Notes: generated from the letters alone by a model not told the origin. A DNA stretch of 33,606 nt from Anaerolineae bacterium (GCA_028277515.1 JANQGC010000349.1:1-33606); one strand, 5' to 3'. Positions 24,327-32,670 are shown, counted from the first letter of the stretch. Translations and numbers: made by a program.

Positions 24327-25691
24327 TTACTGAAGATCATCCAGGTCATACATGGACCGTATGATTGGGTCCATTGCATCCAGGGATGTAAGCGTCTGCG
24401 GATTCTTCACACGGCCAACGGGGCGGCAGCCGTCTCCCTCAACACCTGTATAGGCGTCGCCTAGCTCCTGCCGGCAATCTTTAGCGAGATTTGTTAGTCT
24501 TTCAACAATGTTGGGATGTTGATCATACACATTGTGCTGTTCAGCTATATCTTTTTCAAGATCATATAGTTCGTTGAGCAACAAATGTAACTTCCACTGC
24601 CCGCTGCGCACGGCATGCAACGTATGATCTCCCGCTCCAAAATAGAAGAATGCTTTATGCGGACTGCGCATATTGGCTTTTCCCTGCATGAGTGCAAGAA
24701 TATCTTTTCCGTCGTGAATATGATCGGCTGGAACAATTTCATTGGCGATACGCGCAAGTGTTGGCAACAAGTCCATTGTAGTTGCGATCTCCTTACAAAT
24801 GACTCCGGGTGGTATTTGCTTTGGCCAACGCATGATGCACGGCTCGCGCATCCCACCTTCCCATGTCGTGCCTTTGGTGCCGCGTAGAGGTGCATTGCTG
24901 CCCCCATCCCTGCCATTTGAACCATTATCCGAAGTGAATATAACTAAAGTATCCTCTTCCATACCTAAATCTTCCAGAGTATCCAGAATAAGCCCGGTGC
25001 TCTGATCGATATGGGCAACGGCCGCGCCATAGCTTCCGTTGCTGGAAGCCTCCACATACTTCATCGGTGTATGGATGGGCAAATGCACATACATATGGGC
25101 AAGATAGAGGAAAAACGGTTTCTTTCGCTTCGCATTTTTTTCAATGAACCGGACAACTTCGGCCGTGTAACGATCGGTGAGCGATGCCTGGTTCGGATCA
25201 ATCTCCATAACCTGTTCATCTCTCATAAGAGGCAATGGCGGGAAATGAAACCGATCGTTTGCTGGGTGGTCGGGCAGCATGTCATTACTGTATGGTAGGC
25301 CGAAATAGCTCTCAAATCCGTGGCGATTGGGGAAAAAATCCATTTGATCCCCAAGGTGCCATTTGCCAATCATCCCGGTTGCGTAGCCTGCGTCCCTCAA
25401 CAAAAGTGGCAGCGTCAGTTCTCCAGGAGCAAGACCAATTGGATCCCCTGGTAACAGGACACTAAAGTTATATCCGGAATCAAGACCAACCCGCTTTGGA
25501 TAACATCCAGTCATCAAGGCTGCTCTCGATGGGGAACAGACAGGTGACGGGACGTAGAAATCGCTAAAACGTATTCCTTCGGATGCCATCCGATCAAGTC
25601 TTGGTGTAGAATTCACTTTGGATCCATAACAGCCCAGATCACCGTATCCCAGATCGTCAGCGAAAATGATTATGATGTTGGGTTGGTCCAT
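24327..25691 (-). CDS. Sulfatase (S1 family) no. 3
   Basis: 454 aa from ATG at 25691, preceded closely by GAGG. An ATG 27 nt further upstream lacks a binding site and would add nine non-homologous residues. It begins PNIIIIFADDLGYGDLGCYG with Asp-Asp at 12-13, a classic arylsulfatase A-type start, and has CSPSRAALMTG with formylglycine Cys 52, GKWHLGDQ, LYLAHMYVHLPIHTP and FTSDNGSNGRDGGSNAPLRGTKGTTWEGG. It ends ELYDLEKDIAEQHN. No signal peptide is evident. It is second in a leftward pair with the phosphorylase at 25748 (56-nt gap) and converges on the UroD-like gene (15-nt gap). Confidence 0.88.
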   Translation of the reverse strand: MDQPNIIIIFADDLGYGDLGCYGSKVNSTPRLDRMASEGIRFSDFYVPSPVCSPSRAALMTGCYPKRVGLDSGYNFSVLLPGDPIGLAPGELTLPLLLRDAGYATGMIGKWHLGDQMDFFPNRHGFESYFGLPYSNDMLPDHPANDRFHFPPLPLMRDEQVMEIDPNQASLTDRYTAEVVRFIEKNAKRKKPFFLYLAHMYVHLPIHTPMKYVEASSNGSYGAAVAHIDQSTGLILDTLEDLGMEEDTLVIFTSDNGSNGRDGGSNAPLRGTKGTTWEGGMREPCIMRWPKQIPPGVICKEIATTMDLLPTLARIANEIVPADHIHDGKDILALMQGKANMRSPHKAFFYFGAGDHTLHAVRSGQWKLHLLLNELYDLEKDIAEQHNVYDQHPNIVERLTNLAKDCRQELGDAYTGVEGDGCRPVGRVKNPQTLTSLDAMDPIIRSMYDLDDLQ

Positions 25692-25747
25692 ATTTCCCTC
25701 ACGACAGGCCCCGTGCATTTAATTTTTCTGCCAACGGCAACCAACCG

Positions 25748-26563
25748 CTAATGTGACAGATCAGGTATTAAATGTTCCACATAAAACTCAACCAGTTTCC
25801 CAACCAGTGCCAACGGGTCTTGCGTGTCTTTGCCACCCTCTGTGAGCATCACTGCCAGCTTACTTTCCCATTCCCCACCATCACCTGTAGCTACGTCGGA
25901 CAGAACGCCACACTGCGTCGTCTTGATGTCGACCGCGCGACTGACGGCGAAGAGGTGGGCAGAATCACAGTTTATGATGTCACAACCCTTCTCTTTTCCA
26001 TATTCCAGGTTGTGATCATGCTCTTGATAAATGGCGTCGGTAGTCATCGCTTGCACTGGGGTTATTTTCGGCAGGTTCTTTTTGCTGATCCCTTCCATAA
26101 TCTTCGAATTAAGGAACTCATCCGACGGAATGAGGCCGGCATCGGTATAATGAGGTGTTGTACCATCCAATGCCAATGCCTCCTCAACCAGATAGAAATC
26201 CCCCATCTTCTGATTCTTCGTTCCTAAACCACCGGCCAAGCCATAGGCAAGGACAACCTTGATCCCATAAAAAGCCAATTCTTCGATCAAGGCTGAAGCT
26301 ACAGGCCCACCATATACATGGACGATGGAAAGGAATGATAATTCGTTATGATGGCAGATCTGCACACTAGATGGTGGCACATGAATAAAATACTGATCAG
26401 TTGTATCTTGTGGATTATATTTGTCCAGAATATCAGGTCGCGGACAAAAGCCGACGAGGGCAATCTTAATGCCCTCAAAGGCGTTGCTGCCGAATTTGCG
26501 GCCGACGAGCTTCGCCGGCGTCAGATGGGGGGTGTTTTGTTTGGAAACCAGATCAGCGTTCAT
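25748..26563 (-). CDS. Divergent nucleoside phosphorylase-superfamily enzyme
   Basis: 271 aa, start ATG at 26563 with AAAGGAGAG about 9 nt upstream. NP-I features are VHVYGGPVASALIEEL (81-96), VLAYGLAGGLG (104-114), MTTDAIY (173-179) and the acid-bearing VLSDVATG (Ser 222, Asp 223). The ribose-binding M-E-S/A box of the family reads NCDSAHLFAV, with Asp 200 in place of the invariant Glu. That Glu normally holds the 2' and 3' hydroxyls, so the sugar recognised may differ from ribose. First in a leftward pair with sulfatase 3, under its own promoter. Confidence 0.78.
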   Translation of the reverse strand: MNADLVSKQNTPHLTPAKLVGRKFGSNAFEGIKIALVGFCPRPDILDKYNPQDTTDQYFIHVPPSSVQICHHNELSFLSIVHVYGGPVASALIEELAFYGIKVVLAYGLAGGLGTKNQKMGDFYLVEEALALDGTTPHYTDAGLIPSDEFLNSKIMEGISKKNLPKITPVQAMTTDAIYQEHDHNLEYGKEKGCDIINCDSAHLFAVSRAVDIKTTQCGVLSDVATGDGGEWESKLAVMLTEGGKDTQDPLALVGKLVEFYVEHLIPDLSH

Positions 26564-26633
26564 TCCTGTATTCTCTCCTTTGAGATGCTAGCATTTTCCA
26601 AATGCCTGTCATTAGAAATCAATCTTTTAATTG

Positions 26634-26662
26634 TCTCGCACCTGGTCCATAATATTGCGAGA
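26634..26662. promoter_or_regulatory. Operator-like inverted repeat TCTCGCA-N15-TGCGAGA
   Basis: A perfect 7-bp inverted repeat (26634-26640 and 26656-26662) brackets the -10 box and the predicted start of the leftward promoter, the classic site for a repressor. In the same divergent region CGATCAC is directly repeated at 26682-26688 and 26714-26720, 32 nt apart (three helical turns). The rightward promoter of the isomerase is not clear. Confidence 0.45.
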
Positions 26663-26677
26663 AAGCCGCTTGGTCAA
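26649..26677 (-). promoter_or_regulatory. Leftward promoter for the phosphorylase/sulfatase 3 pair
   Basis: On the minus strand TTGACC (26677-26672) and TATTAT (26654-26649) are 17 nt apart. Transcription would start near 26642, about 80 nt before the ATG at 26563. Confidence 0.6.
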
Positions 26678-26831
26678 AATTCGATCACTTTGATAGAACT
26701 GTCAGATAAGTTACGATCACAAAAGACAGCAGCATAAATTGAATGATTTTCCCTGCAAAGGAACTAGAACAACAAGGGAACGTGATAACCCGGCGAAATA
26801 GTCGAAATTTTTAGTAATTGGTGGATAAAAC

Positions 26832-28481
26832 ATGTCAAAATATCAACTTCCTCAGGTAATAGAACCCGACCCGCTTGGAGCCAACGAGGCAATCCTAATC
26901 GCCAGTGGTGATCTGCGTTTGGAGGCAAATCAGACTTGTTGGGCAGCTCAAGCGGAAATGGAGAAAAGGCTTACAGCAGTTTTTGGCGAAGAAGGCATTA
27001 TCGTGAAGCGAGGACATGCTATTGATGGGAAAAAGGGTCACGGCTTTATTGACAGTCAGAAGATGGGGATGGAGGCTTTTAAATCGATTCCCCGGGATGC
27101 GCCCTTGATTATTGCCATAGCCACATGGCAATACAGCCATCATGTGCTTGCCGGTCTGCGGGATCATCAAGGCCCCATCTTGACCGTTGCTAACTGGAGT
27201 GGCCAATGGCCTGGCCTGGTGGGTATGTTAAATCTGAACGGCAGCCTGACCAAGATGGGTGTTGAATACAGTACCATTTGGAGCGTTGACTTCGCCGACG
27301 ACTTCTTCTTGCAGGGAATCCGTCAATGGATTACAGAAGGAAGAATTGACCATGACACGGATCATGTGCGGGACCTAACAATGACCCACGTCCCATCTGA
27401 TGAAGCAGCCTTGGGATTGTCTTTGGCTCGGCAATTGAAGTTGGAACGAGCGATTATCGGCGTTTTCGATGAAGGGTGTATGGGCATGTACAATGCCATC
27501 ATTGATGATGAGCAATTAAATCCAACCGGCATATATAAAGAGCGCCTGAGCCAATCAGCTCTCGTCGCCGCGATGAAGCGGGTTTCCAATGAAGAAGCGA
27601 AAACAGTGCGGGAATGGTTGGACGCGCGTGGGCTTAATTTTGTAACTGGCGAGGACGAGGGACGCGAGTTAACCGACCATCAAATAAGAGAGCAATGCAA
27701 AATGTACATTGCAGCGGTAAGAATTGCGGCGGAGTTTGGCTGCGCAGCCATTGGCATCCAGTACCAGCAGGGGCTTAAAGATATGACCCCGGCCTCAGAT
27801 CTTGTTGAGGGGTTGCTGAATAACGTTGAGCGTCCCCCAGTTTTCGATCCAGAAACTGGAAAAGAACTCTACCCAGGTCAGGTGTTACCCCATTTCAATG
27901 AAGTTGACGAGGGAGCCGCTGTTGATGCCTTAGTAACCAACCGGGTGTGGACCGCGATGGGTTTTGATCCAGCGACAACGCTGCATGATTTACGCTGGGG
28001 GGAGCATTATCAAGGTGAAGGTATTGACCATTTCGTCTGGGTTTTCCTGATTTCTGGCGCGGCGCCCGCATCCCATTTTATCAATGGTTATGCCGGCGCG
28101 TCCAGTGAACGCCAGCCACCGATGTACTTCCCTCTGGGGGGTGGCACACTAAAAGGTATCAGCAAGCCCGGCGTCATCGTCTGGAGCCGGGTCTTTTTGA
28201 TGGACGATTTGATACATGCTGATATCGGCCTGGGGGAAGTTGTCCATTTGCCGGCTGAAGAGACCATGCGACGCTGGCAATTAACGACACCGCAGTGGCC
28301 GATCATGCACACGGTGCTGAACGGCATTACCAGGGATCAAATGATGGCGCGTCATAAGGCCAATCATATTCAAGTCGCCTATGCGCCCTCCAAGGAAGAA
28401 GCGCGAAATGCTTTGTTTGTCAAGGCGGCTATGTTCCATTATATGGGCTTGCGAGTGCATTTTTGTGGAGACCTGGAATAG
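26832..28481 (+). CDS. L-fucose/L-arabinose isomerase-like protein
   Basis: 549 aa; E. coli FucI is 591 aa. The FucI-type layout is visible: an N-terminal substrate-domain Rossmann-like part (EAILIASGDLRLEA), a middle GVFDEGCMGMYNAIIDDEQL, the metal-site region IGIQYQQGLKDMTPASDLVEGLLN, and the C-terminal TVLNGITRDQMMARHKANHIQVAYAPS containing the NH(I) His typical of the last metal ligand. The family interconverts an aldose and ketose (fucose/fuculose, arabinose/ribulose) with Mn. Substrate cannot be fixed from sequence. It is followed 39 nt later by an FGGY kinase, a usual isomerase-kinase pair, and the class II aldolase at 17793 could complete the path. Confidence 0.8.
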   Translation: MSKYQLPQVIEPDPLGANEAILIASGDLRLEANQTCWAAQAEMEKRLTAVFGEEGIIVKRGHAIDGKKGHGFIDSQKMGMEAFKSIPRDAPLIIAIATWQYSHHVLAGLRDHQGPILTVANWSGQWPGLVGMLNLNGSLTKMGVEYSTIWSVDFADDFFLQGIRQWITEGRIDHDTDHVRDLTMTHVPSDEAALGLSLARQLKLERAIIGVFDEGCMGMYNAIIDDEQLNPTGIYKERLSQSALVAAMKRVSNEEAKTVREWLDARGLNFVTGEDEGRELTDHQIREQCKMYIAAVRIAAEFGCAAIGIQYQQGLKDMTPASDLVEGLLNNVERPPVFDPETGKELYPGQVLPHFNEVDEGAAVDALVTNRVWTAMGFDPATTLHDLRWGEHYQGEGIDHFVWVFLISGAAPASHFINGYAGASSERQPPMYFPLGGGTLKGISKPGVIVWSRVFLMDDLIHADIGLGEVVHLPAEETMRRWQLTTPQWPIMHTVLNGITRDQMMARHKANHIQVAYAPSKEEARNALFVKAAMFHYMGLRVHFCGDLE

Positions 28482-28520
28482 GGATCATTTGGAACTAACA
28501 TGTGAATATAGGAGTCAACC

Positions 28521-30131
28521 ATGAATGGCAATGATATCCAAAAAGCAATTGAAACTGGAGAAACCGCGTTAGGTATCGAGTTTGGCTCGACGCGAATTAA
28601 GGCCACTCTGATTGGCCTGGATCATACCGCAATCGCCTCAGGCAATCATAGCTGGGAAAACCAATACGAAAATGGTCTCTGGACCTACGGTCTGGAAAAT
28701 GTTTGGAATGGTTTGCAAGTGAGCTACAAAAACCTTAGTAAAGAGGTATTCGAGAAATGCAACACCCCTCTGCGAACCATTGGTGCCATCGGTTTCAGCG
28801 GCATGATGCATGGCTATTTGGCCTTCGACAAAAAAGGAAATCTTCTTGTCCCCTTCCGTACCTGGCGGAACACAATTACCGGCCAGGCAGCTAAAGGACT
28901 CACAGATCTGTTTCAGTTTAACATTCCCCAGCGATGGAGCATTGCCCACCTTTATCAGGCAATCTTGAATGAAGAATCGCACATTCAAGATATCAGCTAT
29001 CTAACCACTCTGGCCGGCTATGTCCATTGGCGGCTGACAGGACAAAAGGTGCTGGGTATTGGTGAAGCCTCAGGTATGTTCCCCATTGATAGTGAGACCA
29101 ACGATTACGATGCACGGATGATCGAGCAGTTTAATAATCAACTTGAAGCTGAAAGCATCTCATGGAAACTGCAAGACATATTACCTCAAGTACTGACCGC
29201 AGGTGATACAGCGGGCGATCTTACAACAGAAGGCGTAAAATTGCTTGACCCTTCGGGACAACTGCGGGCGGGCATTCCACTCTGTCCGCCCGAAGGGGAT
29301 GCCGGCACCGGCATGGTCGCCACCAACAGCATAGCTGAGCGCACGGGGAATGTATCGGCCGGCACCTCCGTCTTTGCCATGATCGTTTTGGAAAAACCAA
29401 TGTCAAAGCTGTATCCTGAGATCGACATAGTGACGACCCCTACAGGGAAACTTGTGGCAATGGTGCACAGCAATAACTGCACCTCTGATCTTAATGCCTG
29501 GATTGGACTCTTTCGAGAATTCACAGATTTATTGGGGGTGGAAATCGAACAATCGAAGCTGTATTCCATGTTATACCAAGAGGCGCTTTCCGGCGATGCC
29601 GATGGAGGGGGTCTCCTGGCTTATCCATATCTATCCGGCGAGCATATCACACACTTTGAGGAAGGGCGTCCTTTATTTATCCGAACACCAGAAAGCCAAT
29701 TCAACCTGGCTAACTTCATACGCACGCATCTATTTGCAGCACTTGGAGCCTTACGGATCGGCCTGGATATTCTCTTAGAACAGGAACAGGTGAGTATCAA
29801 CCAGGTCCTTGGTCATGGTGGTTTCTTCAAAACAGAAGAAGTAGGTCAAAAGATAATGGCCGCAGCGTTGAATGTCCCCGTCTCGGTGATGGAAACCGCG
29901 GGCGAGGGAGGAGCCTGGGGAATCGCCTTACTAGCTTCCTATATGCGCAATAAGGCAGAGAATGAACCATTGGAAGTCTATCTTACCGAGAAGGTTTTTT
30001 CCACGGAAAAAGGCAAGACCATTACGCCTGATAAAGCAGATGTGGCCGGCTTTGTGGCGTTCATGGAGCGCTATAAGGAGGGGCTGGTAATCGAAAGAGC
30101 GGCTGCGGATGCCTCCATCGTCAGCTATTAG
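28521..30131 (+). CDS. FGGY-family carbohydrate kinase
   Basis: 536 aa, AGGAG 6 nt before the ATG. The actin-like ATPase fold has the phosphate-1 motif [16 protein letters not shown] (17-32), [14 protein letters not shown] (89-102), the GDAGTG region (258-264, with the likely catalytic Asp 260) and [16 protein letters not shown] near 455-470. It phosphorylates a ketose, probably the product of the adjacent isomerase: L-fuculose, L-ribulose or similar. The GMMH (rather than GxxQ) sugar-site motif is like the ribulokinase-type subgroup. The gene ends with TAG immediately followed by a transposase remnant, so its downstream neighbour may have been lost. Confidence 0.85.
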   Translation: MNGNDIQKAIETGETALGIEFGSTRIKATLIGLDHTAIASGNHSWENQYENGLWTYGLENVWNGLQVSYKNLSKEVFEKCNTPLRTIGAIGFSGMMHGYLAFDKKGNLLVPFRTWRNTITGQAAKGLTDLFQFNIPQRWSIAHLYQAILNEESHIQDISYLTTLAGYVHWRLTGQKVLGIGEASGMFPIDSETNDYDARMIEQFNNQLEAESISWKLQDILPQVLTAGDTAGDLTTEGVKLLDPSGQLRAGIPLCPPEGDAGTGMVATNSIAERTGNVSAGTSVFAMIVLEKPMSKLYPEIDIVTTPTGKLVAMVHSNNCTSDLNAWIGLFREFTDLLGVEIEQSKLYSMLYQEALSGDADGGGLLAYPYLSGEHITHFEEGRPLFIRTPESQFNLANFIRTHLFAALGALRIGLDILLEQEQVSINQVLGHGGFFKTEEVGQKIMAAALNVPVSVMETAGEGGAWGIALLASYMRNKAENEPLEVYLTEKVFSTEKGKTITPDKADVAGFVAFMERYKEGLVIERAAADASIVSY

Positions 30132-30272
30132 CAAATTGACGCGCGGTATTTGGTGGAATGTTTCATCAACAAAATCAAGCATTTCAGGCGTGTCTTTTCA
30201 AGATTTGACAAACTTGCCGACCGTTATCTTGGCTTTCTGCAATTTGTCAGTTCATTAATATGGTTACGTTGA
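30132..30272 (+). pseudogene. IS5-type transposase, C-terminal remnant (right copy)
   Basis: An in-frame 46-codon remnant starts right after the kinase stop and ends with TGA at 30270-30272. From about residue 5 it matches the window's first 148 bases: RYLVECFINKIKHFRRVFSR, then DKLADRYLGFLQFVSS and LIWLR. Here the catalytic Glu (VECF) is kept, but all upstream domains are missing. The shared downstream GAAATGTCAACAC marks the probable right end. No start codon belongs to it. Confidence 0.72.
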
Positions 30273-30314
30273 AATGTCAACACAACCCAATCTTTCATAT
30301 TGATTGTATTGAGT

Positions 30315-30320
30315 TATAAT
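30315..30320 (+). promoter_or_regulatory. -10 box for a probably leaderless Nudix mRNA
   Basis: A perfect TATAAT ends 9 nt before the Nudix ATG at 30330, so transcription should begin at or within a few bases of the start codon. No Shine-Dalgarno is present. The -35 region is poor (about TTTCAT at 30293, 16-nt spacer). Confidence 0.5.
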
Positions 30321-30329
30321 ACGGATTAA

Positions 30330-30896
30330 ATGACAGAGAGGCTAGCAGAACAAATCAGGCTGTTTAGTGAAATCCATAGAGATTCTCCAGTGGCTGAAGC
30401 ATTCATGAGAAGGCTTAAAAAGGACGGTGGCTTGACAAGGGATGAAAATCCTCACACTCACTTCTGTGTTTACTTTGCAGCCTACGATCCAAAGAAAGCA
30501 GAAGTCTTTATAGGACACCACAAAAAGAGTGATTTGTGGTTATTTAACGGGGGCCATATTGATGCAGGAGAAACCGCCGAACAAGCACTGTTAAGAGAAA
30601 TGAGCGAAGAGTGGGGCATGGAAAAGGAGCTGGAGGAAATTGGCGATCCTAAATTATTAACAGTAACAGAAATTAATAATCCTGGGAAACAGGCATGTGT
30701 AAAACATTATGACATCTGGTACTTTGTTCCAGTTGATAGGGATGGGTTTGCTCCTACAGAAGATTTATTATTAAAAGAGTTTCACTCAACTGATTGGTTA
30801 AGTGTTGAGAAAGCAAGAGAATTAGTTACTGATCCGAGCACACTTACTGCTATTAGTAAATTTGAGGAGATTTTTACAAATAATGACCAAAAATAA
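30330..30896 (+). CDS. Nudix hydrolase
   Basis: 188 aa. The Nudix box is complete: GHIDAGE, then seven residues, then REMSEEWGM (about residues 75-98), which binds Mg and hydrolyses a nucleoside diphosphate linked to another group. The N-terminal FCVYFAAYDPKKAEVFIGHHKKSDLWLFNGG strands and C-terminal HYDIWYFVPV fit the fold. Substrate unknown. The gene is visibly more AT-rich than its neighbours and uses many AGA, TTA and AAA codons, and it follows an IS remnant, so recent transfer is plausible. Probably leaderless (see 30315). Confidence 0.87.
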   Translation: MTERLAEQIRLFSEIHRDSPVAEAFMRRLKKDGGLTRDENPHTHFCVYFAAYDPKKAEVFIGHHKKSDLWLFNGGHIDAGETAEQALLREMSEEWGMEKELEEIGDPKLLTVTEINNPGKQACVKHYDIWYFVPVDRDGFAPTEDLLLKEFHSTDWLSVEKARELVTDPSTLTAISKFEEIFTNNDQK

Positions 30897-31168
30897 AGGA
30901 ACCATCGTGCAATAGACTTAACTGATGACAGAATTTTAAATGACTCTCCCGCAGCAAGGAAATAGCAAATTAATTCCGTAATAAGGAAATCTTGAATTTA
31001 AAGAAAAACGTTACACAATTAAATTTAACTGGCTTTCTGATAAGGAGTCGTTCACTTTACAGACAAGCAAATGATTCTCTGATATGATATGTTAATCTTG
31101 TGGAGGGATGTAGATTATACATTGCCGGAGAATGTGCTGAATTCTCTCTTTATATCGTCAGGAGGCTC

Positions 31169-32221
31169 ATGAACGAAATAGATCCCATCTTTAAACTCCC
31201 CAAACCTGTCATCTTCGGCCATCGCGGCGGTGCCGGGGAAGCGCCGGAAAGTACGATTGAGAGTTTTCTCTACTCCCTGCGGTTAGGAGCCAGCATTATT
31301 GAGGTAGATGTGCAACTCACCCAGGACGAGGAAATTGTGGTCTGGCATGGTCCGGAATTGGATATCGCCTTTAATGACAAAATGTATTTAATGAAAGGCC
31401 AGTTTGTGCACTGCTGGAAATTGGCCGATCTGCAGCAATTATGGGTGCGCCAACCGGACCCTTGCCTGACAGAGCGTAAGCTAAAAGGGGAATACAACAA
31501 GATAATTTCGCTGAAACAGCTTGTTAAATTTGTCAATGATGTTAAAGACGGCATCCATGGCGAGGAACTCCAAAAACGGCCGATCCATTTGAATATCGAA
31601 TTGAAAAAGATTTCCAATGAGGGAACGTGCGATAGTAGGCCAAGTTGGACTGCAAAGAAGATTAGCGACTATCACCCCAATTTACACAAGGTGCTGAACA
31701 TCCTGGAGGATACCCCTGAAGATGTAACCACCATCGTTGGCAGTGGGGACGACCATATCATCAAATCCTTCCGCAAGACCCAACTTGAACGATTCAAAAG
31801 ATATAAGTATAAAACCAACCTGGCATTTTTTGAACAGGCCCCTTATATCGCCTTGTTCACGCCCAAGAATATCCGGGTCATTGGTGGGTTGGCTCCCCTC
31901 ATTTCCTTTCTATTTAAGATAATAGGCCCGATCATCCAACTCTTTATCCAGAGAAAATCGAATTTAGAACACATTGCCTTGGAAACCCCCTCCTCGATTA
32001 TAACGGCCGAACTTGTCAATGAAATCCATAAAAAGAAAGGTGGGATTTATGTCTTTCTCAGCGCCTTCCCCGTGGTGCGCCAGCCGGAACTTGAAAAAGG
32101 AAATGGCGTTTCTCCATGTTACAAGGATGAAATTAGAGAGCTGCTCGAAATGGGTGTCGACGGCTTGATGACCGATTATCCGGCTGAACTGTTCAAGGCT
32201 TTAAAAGAAATCGAGCAGTAA
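31169..32221 (+). CDS. Glycerophosphodiester phosphodiesterase family protein
   Basis: 350 aa from the ATG at 31169, preceded by AGGAGG (31160-31165) with a tight 3-nt gap; the longer ORF from 31100 lacks a signal. Catalytic GDPD motifs are FGHRGGAGEAPESTIESF (14-31), EVDVQLTQDEEIVVWHG (His-Glu-Asp-His set, about 45-62), LNIELKK near 151 and GVDGLMTDYP near the end. It cleaves glycerophosphodiesters to glycerol-3-phosphate and an alcohol. A middle insertion with hydrophobic helices (about residues 225-280) is longer than in small bacterial enzymes. No signal peptide. It is convergent with the pterin dehydratase, 10 nt apart. Confidence 0.88.
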   Translation: MNEIDPIFKLPKPVIFGHRGGAGEAPESTIESFLYSLRLGASIIEVDVQLTQDEEIVVWHGPELDIAFNDKMYLMKGQFVHCWKLADLQQLWVRQPDPCLTERKLKGEYNKIISLKQLVKFVNDVKDGIHGEELQKRPIHLNIELKKISNEGTCDSRPSWTAKKISDYHPNLHKVLNILEDTPEDVTTIVGSGDDHIIKSFRKTQLERFKRYKYKTNLAFFEQAPYIALFTPKNIRVIGGLAPLISFLFKIIGPIIQLFIQRKSNLEHIALETPSSIITAELVNEIHKKKGGIYVFLSAFPVVRQPELEKGNGVSPCYKDEIRELLEMGVDGLMTDYPAELFKALKEIEQ

Positions 32222-32231
32222 ACGGTCGCCC

Positions 32232-32525
32232 CTACTCTCCGGCCAGTTCATCCATCTTTTGAGCCAGTTGAATATCCCAGGAGCTGATCGAATTATCCAA
32301 ATCATGGGTCACCAACTGGACCATGACCTTATTATAGACATTGCGCCATTCCGGGTGATGATCCATTTTATCAGCGTTGATGCCAACGCTAACCATCCAG
32401 CCCAGAGCCGCAGCAAAACTATCAAATTTATAAGTTTTGGATAACTTCCCAAACATCACTTCCCACCCGGAAAGCTCAGATAAGGCTTCTTCAATTTCTT
32501 TATCCGTTAAGGCACGTCTTTCCAT
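32232..32525 (-). CDS. Pterin-4a-carbinolamine dehydratase
   Basis: 97 aa, AAGGAG 8 nt before the ATG. The catalytic block DKMDHHPEWRNVYNKVMVQL (54-73) with the HHPEW core and the LVTHDLDNSISSWDIQLAQKMDEL tail are diagnostic. The family dehydrates 4a-hydroxytetrahydropterin, recycling the cofactor of aromatic amino-acid hydroxylases; many bacteria use it elsewhere. No hydroxylase gene is in the window. It is followed by a convergent GDPD gene and preceded by a palindromic repeat. Confidence 0.92.
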   Translation of the reverse strand: MERRALTDKEIEEALSELSGWEVMFGKLSKTYKFDSFAAALGWMVSVGINADKMDHHPEWRNVYNKVMVQLVTHDLDNSISSWDIQLAQKMDELAGE

Positions 32526-32600
32526 GATCGTTCTCCTTTTGAAAAATAGTCTGATTTATATCTTTTAGTCTTTCACCTCTAATAAACAAAACTTAAGAGG

Positions 32601-32670
32601 TGTCATTTCGACAAAGCGAGGAATCTTTTGAAGGTTGATAATCAGATCCCTCACTCCAATCGGGATGACA
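32601..32670. repeat. REP-like palindromic repeat
   Basis: The left arm 32601-32626 (TGTCATTTCG...GAGGAATCT) and right arm 32644-32670 (AGATCCCTC...CGGGATGACA) form an imperfect inverted repeat with perfect TGTCAT/ATGACA ends. This is the recognisable 'GTCATTTCGA...GAGGAATCT' style of dispersed palindrome that occurs in many copies in some bacterial genomes. Only one copy is in the window. It lies between the pterin dehydratase and metF-like genes. Confidence 0.6.

Noticed and set aside
26348..26737. 129-aa rightward ORF over the start of the divergent phosphorylase
   Set aside because: It is antisense to a well-supported gene and crosses its promoter; no motif.
30897..31168. Gap between the Nudix and GDPD genes
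   Set aside because: Searched by eye for tRNA, hairpins and small ORFs; nothing supportable was found.
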